DNA from: Theileria orientalis strain Shintoku
Lineage: Eukaryota; Apicomplexa; Aconoidasida; Piroplasmida; Theileriidae
Reading direction: 5' to 3'
DNA: 64,000 bases
NCBI RefSeq assembly: GCF_000740895.1
Contig: NC_025261.1
Span: forward strand, 1,364,001-1,428,000
Below the pieces are notes generated by a model. It saw nothing but the letters and a program-made list of their open reading frames with translations, did no database searches and was not told the DNA's origin. Position 1 is the stretch's first letter; each line of letters begins with the position of its first letter. The position numbers and the translations under genes are program-made. Shown here piece by piece: positions 17,846 through 29,960 of this stretch.

Positions 17846-20800
17846 CTACGCAGTGGGACTGTTGACTTCGGAGCTGGGATAAACCTGTGACTTGTCTGGG
17901 AACTTTTCAGCTCGGTGGCCGACACTTCCACTGCCGCTGCTCATGTAGTACTGGTCAGTAGGAGACTTGGCATAGGGGTTCTCAGTCTCCTGAAAAAACA
18001 TCTTGTTCGTGGGAGTGTTTCTCTCCAAGTCTAAGTTCATGTTGGGGACCTTCCAGTTTCGGAAGGACTCCTGAAGAAGGTTGTAACTAGGCCTGCTCCA
18101 GAAGTTGTTCTTGGAGCTGGGAGTGTTGAGCCCGTCAAAAGGATTCTTCGCGTTAGGGTAAGAGTCGGTTTTGTTTGCAGAAACATGACCGGAGTGTTGG
18201 TTGGAGTTCGCGGCGTTAAAGGCTAGATTGGAGTTGGCTGAGGCTGGCGACTTCGAGCCCGTGAAAAACTTGAAGAGTCGGTCAGTCCAGTTAGAGAGCG
18301 AGGTCGAATAGTTACCGTCATACTTATACTTGTTACCGAAATTATTGCTTAAGCTGCCCTGGAAACCGCCAGCAGAGTTGGGGTAAGGGTTGTTGTTGAG
18401 AGGGTTCTGGCTCCACCTGCTCCAGCTGCTTCCGAGGTTGCTGGAGGACCTGTTGAAGCTGTTTCCAAAATTAGCCGTTAAACCGCTCTGACTGTTCTGA
18501 TGGGCCGTGGCGTTGTTAGCACTCTGATAGTCGTTGACAGTGGCATTGTGGTTATTCTGATGGTTGGTGTTGCCTTTGTTATCGGTGTTGACGTTGCTAA
18601 AACCACTGAAGTTGCCAGCATTTAACCCATTGAACCCAGGAGCGCCGTTAAAGTTGGCGTTTGGAACGTTGGTCCAGTTGTTGAATTGGGCAGTAGCAGC
18701 ATTGGCGTTAGCAAAGTTGAAGTTCGTCTCAACAGTGTTAGGTTTCGAGTTAAAGTTGCCCTCAAGCGACTTCTTGTAGACTTCAAAGTCGGGATTCGCT
18801 AGCGCCTCGTTCAACTTATCCTGCGCCTTCTTCTTTTCCTCTGGGGCCATCTTGTCGAGGTCGACCTTGTTCATCCCAACGACCTTGTAACTCACCTCCT
18901 GATAGTCCTTGTACTCGGTTCCAGAGTTAAAGGCCTTGAAGTCGTTGTTGGGAACGAAGTGTTTGCTGTTGTTGGAGTTGGGAACGAAGTTGTTGCTGAA
19001 TCCTGGGTTCCAATTGGGCTGATTTGGAGCAAACGTAGTTGGGTTCACGTTGAAGCTGGTGTTGACAAACGTGGTGTTCAGGTTTGGGGCTTGAAAAGGG
19101 TTAGCATTGGTGTTCGTTGCAAAGGTGTTGACCGGCTTAAAGTTAAGGTGGTCATGAATTACGAAGTAAGGCTTGTGGACGGGCACGTCGACGTAGTTGG
19201 TCGGGCCCTTGTCCTCGTAAACAGGCTTCACAGTCTTCGCAACTGGAACCGCCACTGGAACATCGCGGTATTTGGGAACAACGTAAGGCTGATCGACGAA
19301 CTGGTGCTTGGGCACACTGTAGGGCACAGGCACGTCAACTACTTTGGGAACCTCACGCAGGTGCTCAACAGTCTCAACCTTGGGCACGTACCTTATCTTT
19401 TCAACCGGCACGTCACGATGCTGAAAGTATTAATAAATCAAACGTTGGTTAAAATTGACTTAACTCACACTAAATAGCAGAATAAATTCGTATACTAATG
19501 ACAAAGGTAAATAAAATAAAAAGTACCTCATAGACTGGCACTATTTTCTCCTTTTCCACTATTTTGCGTACGGGCTTTACCACAGTCTTGACCACCTCCT
19601 TGGGAACTTCCACAACCTCAACCTTCTCAACGTGCTTCACCACTTCCTCGACCTAAATGTAAGTTATTAGATGACCACAGAGCTATTTTATGGGACATTG
19701 AACATATCAATTGCCATAGCTATGTGCTGCCACAAACCTGTTCGTACTCCTCGTACTTGTCCACTATTTTAACAACTGGCACCTCGACGTACTTTGGTAC
19801 CACCTTGACCTCAACCTTTGGCACGTAGTTTGTCTTCTCCTGGACCTCCACCCTCGGAACGGTCTTAGTGATTTCATGGTACTCGGGCACCTCCACAATC
19901 TTGTCGGTGTAGTGAACTTGGGGAACCTCAACCACCTTATCCACGTACTTGGTGTACGGCTTCTTCACGTAACTCTCGACCTCCTGAATCTCCTTCTTAG
20001 GCACAAATGTGTCAATGTGGTGGACCACTGGCACCTCAACTGTCCTCTCGACCACTTCAACTGGTCTGTACTTGGGAACCGCAATCTAAATAAGAATGTG
20101 ATGATAGTCAAAATAAAATAACTACTAGAGTAGGCAAACATACAGTTTCGAACCCCTCCTGAACGTATGAAAGAGTGGAGCCCTTTCCTGTTACCGAAGA
20201 ACCGGCTTCTGAAACGGAGCCTTCAGCAATCGAGGGGAGCAGTGCAGCGTTGACGAAGGTCACATTAGGCGACATTCCAACTGGACTGGCCCCAGTCTTC
20301 ATGAAATCATTCATGTTCGAGGCCTCTGAGCGCACACTCGTTACAGTAAAAGGTATCACTGTTTCCTGCTTGTTGGACTGCCCCGAGTAACTGGCTTCAA
20401 ACGTGGGAGTTTGCGCGAACGTAAAATTGGGAGTGAATGACACGAAGTTGTTGTCCATCTTAATTTCAGAAGCAAACGGAGTTCCCACCCCTGTGTTATT
20501 AAAGTCTCTCTTCATTTGTAAATAGTTTAACTCTGGTTTATTTTCTTGTAAATAATTTATATTGTTGTCGGATAACTTAAGCGAATTCTCATCCAAAAAC
20601 TTCTCGGGTCCCTTCTTCAGAGTCGGCGTCCCTTCGAATAGCACAGCCTGATACCCCGCAAAGTAGCCTCCCTTCGCTTTAGTGAATTGAGAAGTTGATA
20701 CTGATCCTCCGTCGGAGCAGTTGGTACCCAGGTCACTAAAGTTAAAACTGTCAGAGTTGTTTGAAAATTGCAAAGATTCGGTCTTCCCTAGACCGTCGTA

Positions 20801-21004
20801 GTAGTTAAAATCTTGCTCGGAATCTAAGCTATTAGAATTGTATCTATTATCTTCTCCGAAACCTTGTATTGACGCAGCTGCTGTTGGACACTCATAAAAT
20901 GACAAGTTAGCCTCATCTTTAGAATCTAATTTACTTTTTTTTGATTCAAAATCAGATTTAAAATCATCGCTCTCTTTCAATTCTATTGATTTCAAACCTA
21001 CCAT
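17846..21004 (-). CDS. Alveolin / inner membrane complex protein, four exons (969 aa)
   Basis: Cytoskeletal protein of the subpellicular network beneath the inner membrane complex. Exons in coding order: 21004-20144, 20085-19738, 19652-19527, 19420-17846. All are GT-AG and phase 0. Residues 1-287 are Ser/Asp/Asn-rich without a known fold. Residues about 288-510 are the alveolin core, Val-Pro repeats such as KVVEVPQVHYTDKIVEVP and VPKYVEVPVVKIVDKY, spread over exons 2, 3 and the start of exon 4. The rest is Asn-, Ser- and Gly-rich low complexity. The start at 21004 (MVGLKSIE) was chosen over an upstream Met at 21037 because the leading extension is hydrophobic and not alveolin-like. Which of the several IMC1 paralogues it is cannot be read. 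Confidence 0.88.
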
Positions 21005-22388
21005 TATTGAACTAAAACTATAAAGGCAAAACAACAAATCGCATAATTTGCTATACTCAAATTTTAACTCTCAGCAACTCCGAGCTAATTTTAATTTACT
21101 TAAAATTCGGCTCCGAATTGACTAAATTTAAAGTTTAAATGAGTACTTGCGCAAACAAATGATAAATTTTAGGTACAAATTCTTAATTACTGCTTTTTAT
21201 AGACGTAATAACAATTAAATGGCCTCAATTATTTGCCATTTAAGTTAAAACCGACAAAATAACAACTTATTAATATTTACAAAGCATAAAAGTACAATTT
21301 TTTTACAAATCTTCTGATATTTTCATACTTGTTATTGCTTTTATACAGCGTTAAGAACGGATAGGCAAAGGGTGCACATAAATTATTTGATGCAGGAAAA
21401 CGTTAAAATTTGTCAAAATTAAATCTCAAATTAGGCCATATTTATGTTCCACTCTTAATTTGTAATCTTCTGAATGCCAAATGTACCGATGAGTCATGGT
21501 ATAGCACACATTTATCTGTCAAAAGTGCTACATTCATTTCCACCGAATTCGTAGTCAATCTAACACAGATATTACCAATTATGTAGTTAAAAATAAAATG
21601 TGTGTTCATATAGTAGTTTTAATCAATAAATATTACACAGTCAACCAAGACACCATAATAATCAAGAAGGTAGCTTTTAAAATGAAATAACATAAAAATA
21701 ACACTTAAATATCATTTGTAATATTAATTAAAAGATGTAAAACAAAACACATTCCATTTTTATAAATGAAAACTCAAGTAAAAATATTAACTTATATATC
21801 AATAAAACGCTTAGGGATCAGCGAAATATAGTTAGCCAATGTTAATGATAAAAATGTATAAATCGTATATACATATATAATTTGAGGAATCTACCACATT
21901 TTCACACATTTATTGTATACTAAGTAGTTCGATTATTTGTTAGAGTAATAAATAAGGTCTATTTTCGATTATACATGATTCTAATTTATAAATTTACCGG
22001 TGGGTCTTAGCTATAAGCATAGGATTCTGTGGATATTTTTGCTTGTTAGGTTGTGTGTGACAATAATCAGTTCCCCACAGCTATTTATGTTATTACCATT
22101 AACCACTTATACACTTCTCTAAACGTCATTTGACTACTTATTTAATTTCGATTACTTTACGATTAGAGTGAAAGGAATCATAGAATCTTGTGTCTGTAAG
22201 TAATTCAGGAACCCCCTAAGTTAGTAACTAATATTTAACCGAGTTTATAACTGTATTCCTGATTCCTTCTTAACTTTAAACGCACATTTGTATCTAAAAC
22301 TATATGTTTGACGGTCTTCTTTAATCAATTTTAAGACGCTGAGACTTGCTTGATCACCATTCAATAATTTTTAAGCCTTGATTTAAAA
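21005..22388. other. Intergenic region, divergent promoters
   Basis: About 1.4 kb of AT-rich DNA between divergent genes. I see no gene or RNA that I can support. Confidence 0.55.
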
Positions 22389-23044
22389 ATGATTCGCTAC
22401 GGTTTTTTGATAGGTGCACTGGTTGGTCTTTTATCGACACAGTTTGTATTTGGAGACGCACACCTAAGTTCTACCAGTAATCTCGTCACACCGAACCACA
22501 GAACTGCACACGAGAACGCACTTCCTCATCACAAATCCCTCACTGAAATATATAAAAGGAAACACAACGTCAATTCTGGCCTAAATTTACATCCAACGGT
22601 AACCAAGTCAGTTAAATCAACAAACGCTGAGTCGACCAAGGCTGAGGATGTGAACGACTTTCTGGTCTACTATCCTGAAAAGTATAAGGAGCACCAGGAG
22701 AAAAAGCAACAGCAAAGGCAGGATCAGAGAGTAAATCACGAGGAAGAAAAGAAGGAAAAGTCGGATCTGGAACAAAGGCAACTACCACTGATACTGGGCA
22801 GTATTGGAGCAGGTGTGTACCCAGAGTCGAAAGATTCGTTGATGTCGCTTAAAGAAGCACTCGGAAGCGCCCTGAGCGGCATTTCGAGGTATTTCAGAGA
22901 GGTTAGTGGACAAATTAGTCATAATCCCTTTAGGCCTGCGGAAGAGCGACCAGGAACCTGAACAACTTCTTCGACGCAGTGGATAACTACGCCAAAAACA
23001 ACAACGGCGGAGCCATTTTTGATATCAATGAATACCCATTCTAA
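22389..23044 (+). CDS. Small secreted protein, two exons (207 aa), unknown function
   Basis: Exon 1 is 22389-22901; a 32-nt intron (GTTAGT...TTTAG) follows; exon 2 is 22934-23044. Without splicing the frame runs into a stop at 22961 after unrelated sequence. With splicing it ends with a compact Asn-rich tail (NNFFDAVDNYAKNNNGG, then FDINEYPF). Residues 1-23 form a clear signal peptide. The middle is charged and helical with an EKKQQQRQDQR-type coiled stretch (about 100-130), followed by an amphipathic helix (KEALGSALSGISRYFREA). No family recognised. Start context AAAAATGA. It could be an apical-organelle or surface protein, but nothing in the sequence proves this. Confidence 0.75.
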
Positions 23045-23179
23045 GCCACCTTAATAAATCGACTTTTATCATAATTTTGTATATTACGCCAGCATATACG
23101 CCAGTTATACGCCCTTGCACATCCCTCCTTTGTTGGGCTGCCTCGACACTCACTGTATACATTTTATTAAATTTCCACA

Positions 23180-23884
23180 ATGTTGAATCTGTTACCACTG
23201 AGGAATCCAGCACATTCGTTGCTGTACGGTAAGACGGGACTCCAAAGAATAAGAGTAGGTGAGTAAAATTGGTGTTATTCACATTTATATGCCGACGTTA
23301 TACAGTACCCGTAGACAGTATACACAGCAAGTATACACTTAGATAAGAGAAGATACGAATATTGCACCTGTATACACACGCATCCTCAATGTATTAACAC
23401 AAGTTTACAGGTAAACATCGCAAAGTAATAGAGGTGGACACCAAGTCAATAGAGGAAATATACAAACACACACGCGAGGACGTCACCCTGCACAATAACT
23501 TCGTGCCACTCAAACACAGGAATTTCATGGAATACAAGTCAGTATTTACATACCTGCACACTATGAAGTACACATTAAGAGTTACACACCATGCGTTCTA
23601 CATTATGATGTACACGTAAGCATACGCGTATCCACTGAGTAGCTGTAATGTATACCCATGTTACTATGCAAAATATATTATTGGTGTGTAGACTCGTCGC
23701 TTATCAACTAATAGAGGCCTTTGAAAACCCAGATAAGAGCTTTAAGACCACCCTTTCAGGAATCGCCTTCTTCGATAGACTGAGTCAGCTGTATTCGAAC
23801 AAAATGAGACAGACTGAAGTTGACGCAGTCCTGAATACCAAGGACACGTCTCTGTCGTTTCCAATCCAGGGGAAGAACCTATGA
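23180..23884 (+). CDS. Small conserved-looking protein, three exons (132 aa), possibly mitochondrial
   Basis: Exons 23180-23258, 23411-23537 and 23692-23884 join in frame (phases 1 and 2) with GT-AG introns. The first exon encodes a short Leu/Arg/Ser-rich amphipathic start (MLNLLPLRNPAHSLLYGKTG) that resembles a mitochondrial presequence. The body is charged and helical: EVDTKSIEEIYKHTREDV, then LVAYQLIEAFENPDK and FFDRLSQLYSNKM. No known domain was recognised. It follows the secreted-protein gene by 135 bp on the same strand. The splice model is well supported by frame continuity; the location is inference. Confidence 0.65.
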
Positions 23885-24033
23885 TTTTTTAACGACCAAA
23901 TAAATATGTTATCTTTATACACTACTACACACCCGTACTCTAGGCAATTGTATGCTACCATACGTCAATCACGTACAGCGTCATGACCAGTAATGCGTAT
24001 CCCAGAGAGCATATATACACATGTATTCTATGT

Positions 24034-26223
24034 TCATGACATTTGCGATAGGTAGTTTGAAATTTGATAGTGGTCCATTTCACACAGCCTAGTGTGGTAT
24101 CTTGTGAAGAACCACTCTAGATTCCTCGTCAAGTTTGCGATATTGACGTTACAGCAGTCCAGAAAGGGGTTTTCCACACGCTGTAGTCTACTAAATGCTT
24201 CTAAATTTACTAGAAAGTAACACATCTCTCTCAATGGCATCCCGCTTAGACTTACACCATGATTGCCACTTTCACCTGACGCACTCAGACGTTCCTCGAG
24301 TACTCCACAGTAATGTGAACTACATTTGGACACCATGAGGCATATTGAACTATATAATTTACATACGTCTTCAGTGTTTTTAACTGGGTACAAATCGGAG
24401 GTTACATATAGCATCGCGTCACCATAATTACAACTGCCGTTAATGTGAGCAATAGTATTGCTATTGTCGCTATTGTTAGCGGTATAATTATTGCTAGTAC
24501 CGGTATTACCACGGCCATTGGTGTCTCCACTGGTACTGTTGCTGTAGTTGCAGTTGTTATTGCTGTTCACATGGCTATCAGTGTCGCTGTTGCCGTTCCT
24601 AGTACTGGTATTACTGCTGGCACTATTGCCGCTGCTATCACTGATACTGTTCCCATTGGCACCACTAAGAGTGGCAGCAATTTTAGCATACTTTCGATAG
24701 TTTTTAATTAAAACGTCAATTATTACGTCGTAGTCGTACAAATTCCTCCTATCGAATGTTATTAGGTCCTCCAATATTGCGTCAGACACTATACTAATGA
24801 CCTCAGGCTCTTGTATGTTACTCAGCAGCATTGCAATAGCAGCAATTGCCCTCGTGTTTTTAAGTTCATTTGGATTCTTTGACACATATCGTATCAACGA
24901 CTGCTTCGTAACATTCGTCAGATGCTCATAGTCAGCAATAAAGACTCTCTTACCGATTCTGCTGATCACCTGATTTATGGTTGACAGTGATCTCAGGTAG
25001 TCTGGAGAATCAACTTTGGTTAAATTTACAATTCTGGAGACAATACTTTTAAAATCTAACTTACCATATCGATTAGAAACCAAAAAATCATCTTCTTCAC
25101 GATGGTAAACTGAATCATAGCCCGGGTCGCCAACAAGCTCCTTGTTATCAGCGTCTCCACTGCTATACTTCGTATCGTTCCCTTTTTTCCTCACAACTAT
25201 CTCACTCAGTACACTAAATGAATCCAATAGTGTTACCAGATTCCTAAAATCCAACTGTTGCAAATTATTATTCAATATCTCCGCTATCACATTCAATATA
25301 GACTCGTCTCTATACTTAAGGCGCTTAAACAATCCTATTAATCTGCACACTGAATCAAGTTCACATTTGCTTGTGACTTTAGGTCGTTCTACTGCCTCTC
25401 TTTTACTGTAATTATGATACTTAAGCAACTTAAAAGACAGCCTTACAATCAACTCACTCAGCAAATTGCCACTTCTACCGTACGGTTCCTCGTTACCATT
25501 GCTACTCTGAGACGGTGCTATTGATTCCAATGTTACACATATGTCCATCAAGCTCAGTGGCAAGTAGTAACTGGAGTGTTTGTCTACGTTCTCACACCCC
25601 AATGACCCAAACTTTATAAAATTAACCAGGTAATCATCCTTCTGGAGCTTAATTCCTGCGTATTCTTCAAACACAACTGAATACTGATCCACTATAGCAT
25701 CTATGTCATCCTCGGCATTGCTTTTACTTGCGTTTTTACATCTACAATACATAAAATAGCACATTCTTAGCTTTATTTCAGCCATTATTTTACACATTTC
25801 TTCATTTTTGCATTCTGAATGGATCACTAATACTTGCGATAGCCCCTTGGGGCTCAAATACACCAAATTATTCCTAATTACGTCCGCGAAATTTACGTAA
25901 ACTTCATCACAAACTCCATTACATGTTTTACATGAATTATACCTGGTTTTACTACGTTTTTCAGAGATTCTGCTTACACATTCCTGTTGGCGTGGAGGCT
26001 CAATTCTCGATGTTATAGATGACAGTTGATACAGTATCACTGGTATGTGATACGGGTGCTCTTTCATTAGGTACAGCATTGAGCTCGCCAACTCTCCGAT
26101 TTTCTGTAGAATCTTACTCGTTTCTTCTCTTCTGGGCACTGAATCCTTTCTTCTCGCCATCTCCTTGATTATCTTTACGAGCTGGTTAAATGACGTGCCT
26201 TTTACTTCACTCAAGCCTCCCAT
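24034..26223 (-). CDS. Helical-repeat protein, possibly HPR/RAP-like organellar RNA-binding family (729 aa)
   Basis: Long, mostly helical protein without signal peptide or transmembrane segment. Several stretches resemble heptatricopeptide (HPR) units of apicomplexan RAP proteins, for example LSPKGLSQVLVIHSECKN and repeated L-x-x-L-S patterns, but no C-terminal RAP domain is evident. A CKTCNGVC motif lies near residue 98. Residues about 505-590 are Ser/Asn/Thr/Gly low complexity encoded by imperfect microsatellite-like DNA. The Met at 26223 is directly preceded by TTTCAG, so an upstream exon in the short gap to RPL17 cannot be excluded. The assignment is tentative; it could be another alpha-solenoid. 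Confidence 0.5.
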   Translation of the reverse strand: MGGLSEVKGTSFNQLVKIIKEMARRKDSVPRREETSKILQKIGELASSMLYLMKEHPYHIPVILYQLSSITSRIEPPRQQECVSRISEKRSKTRYNSCKTCNGVCDEVYVNFADVIRNNLVYLSPKGLSQVLVIHSECKNEEMCKIMAEIKLRMCYFMYCRCKNASKSNAEDDIDAIVDQYSVVFEEYAGIKLQKDDYLVNFIKFGSLGCENVDKHSSYYLPLSLMDICVTLESIAPSQSSNGNEEPYGRSGNLLSELIVRLSFKLLKYHNYSKREAVERPKVTSKCELDSVCRLIGLFKRLKYRDESILNVIAEILNNNLQQLDFRNLVTLLDSFSVLSEIVVRKKGNDTKYSSGDADNKELVGDPGYDSVYHREEDDFLVSNRYGKLDFKSIVSRIVNLTKVDSPDYLRSLSTINQVISRIGKRVFIADYEHLTNVTKQSLIRYVSKNPNELKNTRAIAAIAMLLSNIQEPEVISIVSDAILEDLITFDRRNLYDYDVIIDVLIKNYRKYAKIAATLSGANGNSISDSSGNSASSNTSTRNGNSDTDSHVNSNNNCNYSNSTSGDTNGRGNTGTSNNYTANNSDNSNTIAHINGSCNYGDAMLYVTSDLYPVKNTEDVCKLYSSICLMVSKCSSHYCGVLEERLSASGESGNHGVSLSGMPLREMCYFLVNLEAFSRLQRVENPFLDCCNVNIANLTRNLEWFFTRYHTRLCEMDHYQISNYLSQMS

Positions 26224-26381
26224 CTGAAATTCATACTTAAATATTTGACATTTTTACACAAACATTCCCCATTCAACAACTGCTACTTCGTGGCACCAAT
26301 TACTCACCAACACACGAATTATCGTTAAATTTCCTTTACAATCACTACTTTTAGCTAATACATACGTGTTGATTGAAAAAA

Positions 26382-27239
26382 TTAAAGGGACTTTCCGCTT
26401 CTGAGTCTCAGTCTTGCCAATTCTCGCTTGTTCAGCTTCCTTACCTTCTTTTCGGTCGAGGTGTGTCTTGGGACGTGCTGTTCCTGCTCCACTGCTATCA
26501 GTTCGACGTGGCATGGGTGCGACAGAAATGGAATGATCCTTCCGTGTGCTCTGTACGAGCGCCTTCTTCCAACTGGAGCTCTGTTTACCTGGACATGCTC
26601 CAACTTAAGGTTATCCATATCCAGTCCCTTAACCTACATAATTTATCAACCCCGCTGTTATATGTTAAGTTTAAATCCATATTCTATCGTTCACTAATTG
26701 TATCAGACAAATGCCTCTTTGTTAATCAAATAAACACTGCATTAATGAAAAGGGTACACATGGCGTAGAACACACCAGAGGCGCACCGCTTTCCAGAAAC
26801 CAGTGCTTATAAAATGTCAAATGACAAGTATAATTCATTCTCGTCATCTTGTCATCATATACTTTTAAAGACATTTTGATAAATTTGTTAAAATTCCAAA
26901 TACTCATAAATAATCTATTTCTATACGTACCTCGGCGTTTGCTTCCAGATTCGTCAACAGGTCCAAGAGGAAGCGGCACGATTTTTCTGGCCATCTTCCC
27001 TGGGTTACTTTGAATTGCTTTGCCTGGGCACATCTTCCAACACCACCGCGGAACTTTCTGAATGGCACGCATCTCTTGCGTTCGATAACGTCGTTCAAGT
27101 AGCGCTTTGCGTCCTTTACCAACATCCCCTTGATAGCGGATGCCGTTTCGTAGGTATTCTTGAAGTGGACACGTAAATAAGATCCGTACGACTTGGCGCT
27201 CTTGGTCAAATTGCTAGGCTCTCTAGAGTACTTAACCAT
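26382..27239 (-). CDS. RPL17: 60S ribosomal protein L17 (uL22), two exons (186 aa)
   Basis: Large-subunit ribosomal protein lining the peptide exit tunnel. Exon 1 is 27239-26931 and exon 2 is 26633-26382, joined phase 0 with a GTACGT donor and a TGTAG acceptor. Hallmarks are [37 protein letters not shown] and QGRWPEKS in exon 1, and [10 protein letters not shown] followed by [11 protein letters not shown] and SHPCHVEL in exon 2. The C-terminal tail is Lys/Arg-rich. Length matches the eukaryotic family (about 184). An intron-like acceptor (TTTAATTTAG) lies 13 nt before the ATG, suggesting a possible 5' UTR intron, as in many ribosomal protein genes. Confidence 0.96.
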
Positions 27240-28429
27240 GTTTATAAACTCCTAAATTAAATAATTATAAAAAATCAGAATAGATTCGAAGGAATATATG
27301 TAGTTTACAAATAATGGTATGTATCGAATAGTGGGAAATCCGACTAACCTATATAAAATTGGCAAAGAAGGTGTAAAATAATTTATAAAATATAAATTTT
27401 CAAAGGAATCTATATTCCTAAATGTTTACCGGTTGCTAATATTAAATAAATTATTATCTACAAACTGCAAACGCCCCATTCCTAAAAAAAACACATATAA
27501 TATATTAAAACAGAGCAATATGATTACACAATTAGATTATACACCAAAACATTCATTATACAAATAATTTCCCACTATTTTTTGTATAATTTTTTATAAA
27601 CATTTGTAATTTATTGGTATATCTCTATTCCTTCTATTAATTAAAATGGTCTTGCCAAAATATTTTATTTTTCATTTAACGCATTATGAAATATATATTT
27701 GTATATTCTGGTTTGTATGACTAATTTTACTTAATTCTCTTTCTAGATCCACTTTTACACATTCTCTCAATTCGTTTTTAAGTATCAACAATTATTTTAC
27801 ATTTTTAATCAATATTTATTTATAACTTCTGGTTTTATTTATTCTTTATATCATACCAATATTTACTCTATATATTGTACACCATAAATGGTCGATACAT
27901 GAATCAAAGAGACATTTTTTTAGACAGGAAAATCGCATATATACTTCAAAATATATATACTTTATCATATTTTAATTTGTTTATATAACGGGTCTTCAAA
28001 TTCAATCATATTATTGATAGGTGTGGAATCATTTAGTTGAAAAGCCGAATTTGTGGCAAAATTTTAAAAGTTATTTTAAACGTCTTCTCTATTTATAATA
28101 TTATTTGTGAAACCATCGAAGTTTTAACTTTTTAGTTTACTATGTGTGTTGTACTTTCTATGCTGAATGTTGTACACAAAGCAGGGACATCGGTGTAAAT
28201 TTTCCCTAAATCATATGTTTTCTGTTTAAAGCATAAGTTAAAAATAAGTATTAAACTGTAAATTTGTATTAATTACGGATTTGTGCCGTTATTTGTAATT
28301 TAAAAGTTGTCCTAAAATTTGGTTAAAACAAGTGAAATTTTGTACACTAAATAGGAATTTTTAGTTACACCTTAATGATTACATCATTAAACTAACAATA
28401 TCGCATCAGTCAGTAATAGTGATTTAAAA
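27240..28429. other. Intergenic region, divergent promoters
   Basis: About 1.2 kb of very AT-rich DNA between RPL17 and the STIMATE-like gene. No gene or RNA recognised. Confidence 0.55.
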
Positions 28430-29746
28430 ATGGGCATTGTGGAGACATTTGGACCCTCGTTCATCGAAGGATCACATCACACGTCCCATGTGGGCAGGAC
28501 GCTGTCAGCAGCGGCGAAGGAAATGCCGAAGCCGCCACCAGAAGTGTGCACGCTGATCCCAGGGATGTTCGGAGTGGGAATACAGTTCGCACTCTGCGCA
28601 ATTTCAGTGATGATGCTGCTGGTCAAGTACTACTTCGAGTCGCCCAAGAGGACGAAGAAGGTGTTCCTCATGGACTTCTTCCAGCTTATGTGCGGCTCGA
28701 GCACAGTGCACCTGCTGAACATCATATCCTCGATCCTGATAAACAAGATTAAGGTGAACAGCAACGACGCATTCGTGCAGGACGAGTGCAACATGTACTT
28801 CATGACGACGGTCTTCGACGCCACGATAGGAGTGTACATCGAGTACAAAATTGTCAAGTATCTGGCGATAAGGAAGGCGGCGCACAACTACCTGCAGAAG
28901 AACAGGAAGTCGATGTTCACTCCCACGGTGCAGGAGCTGGCGGACGCAAAGCTGTTCGCAACGAAGTCGATCAACTCGATGGGCTACAACCTTCTAGGCC
29001 CGACGTCGAGCATCTCGACGACGGCGTCGCTGTACAGCGGAAGTCACGCGGGCGCCGAGGAGAAGGCGCCGAGTAAGGCAGGCTTTCTCGGCTACTTCAG
29101 CAATTTCAAGCCCAAGTTGAGTGAGGCAGTAGAAAACGCAATGCTGGACAGCGAGTTTAAGACCATGAGGAGCTCCTCGTTCGTCGAAGTCGTGGACCTG
29201 GAGGCGCTACACAGCCACAGACATAACAGTGACCGAAGGGACCCACTGAGTGAAAAGAGGGACTACAGGCCTTTGGAGAGTGAGTTGCACCACGGCCAGC
29301 TGAGGGCAGACCCTGAGTCAAAGTCGGGGGTGAGGGACCAGTTTACTCACGAGCTCGACGACACGACGACGGTCGACGAGGAGGAAGAGCTGCTGACCGA
29401 CGACGAGCTTCCGAACCCGAGTCACTACTCGAGCTCGTTCCTGTACAACGTGAACTCGCTGTACGCCAAGTTCAACAAGTGGTCGAAGAAGAGGTCGAAC
29501 AAGGAGTACCTGCTGAACCTGTACACGTGGCTGCTCATAGTCTCCGGGCTCAAGTGCGTCTCAATAATCCTGTTCACCATATTCTCGTATCAAATTAACC
29601 TGGTAACCTCGTACATACTGTACCCGTTCAGCGGGTCCCACAAGATTAAGCTGATCATTGTGATGATAGTCTTCCCGCTCTTCCTGAACGTATTCCAGTA
29701 CTACGTGACGGACTCGATAATAAAGATTAAAATACCCCTGAATTAA
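28430..29746 (+). CDS. STIMATE/TMEM110-family multipass membrane protein (438 aa)
   Basis: Polytopic membrane protein of the family of human STIMATE (an ER protein that promotes STIM1 activation at ER-plasma membrane junctions) and yeast Ypl162c. Segments at about 42-66, 78-104, 121-143, 362-388 and 402-428 are hydrophobic. Family signatures: E70-SPK after the first segment, FLMDFFQ after the basic loop, a Cys then MYFMTTVFDATIGVYIEYK (compare C...LY...LDATVG in the family), and the C-terminal IKLIIVMIVFPLFLNVFQYYV. The family's third-to-fourth segment loop is expanded here to about 200 residues, acidic, Ser/His-rich and probably cytosolic. Single exon, GC-rich codons, start context AAAAATGG. 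The calcium role is known only for the animal protein. Confidence 0.8.
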   Translation: MGIVETFGPSFIEGSHHTSHVGRTLSAAAKEMPKPPPEVCTLIPGMFGVGIQFALCAISVMMLLVKYYFESPKRTKKVFLMDFFQLMCGSSTVHLLNIISSILINKIKVNSNDAFVQDECNMYFMTTVFDATIGVYIEYKIVKYLAIRKAAHNYLQKNRKSMFTPTVQELADAKLFATKSINSMGYNLLGPTSSISTTASLYSGSHAGAEEKAPSKAGFLGYFSNFKPKLSEAVENAMLDSEFKTMRSSSFVEVVDLEALHSHRHNSDRRDPLSEKRDYRPLESELHHGQLRADPESKSGVRDQFTHELDDTTTVDEEEELLTDDELPNPSHYSSSFLYNVNSLYAKFNKWSKKRSNKEYLLNLYTWLLIVSGLKCVSIILFTIFSYQINLVTSYILYPFSGSHKIKLIIVMIVFPLFLNVFQYYVTDSIIKIKIPLN

Positions 29747-29960
29747 CGTTCTGAGCACCATGATACGTGTACACTACTGTTACAACTACATGTTTATGTT
29801 TATGTACATGTGTATACATATATACACGTGACAGTATACATGTGTATACGTAAGCACGTAGATATGTACCTACACACTTGTACATACACACTCATACTCT
29901 GAAGGAGATACCTCTATAGATACACCCACAACAGTAATACGTATTGTAAATATTATTAAA

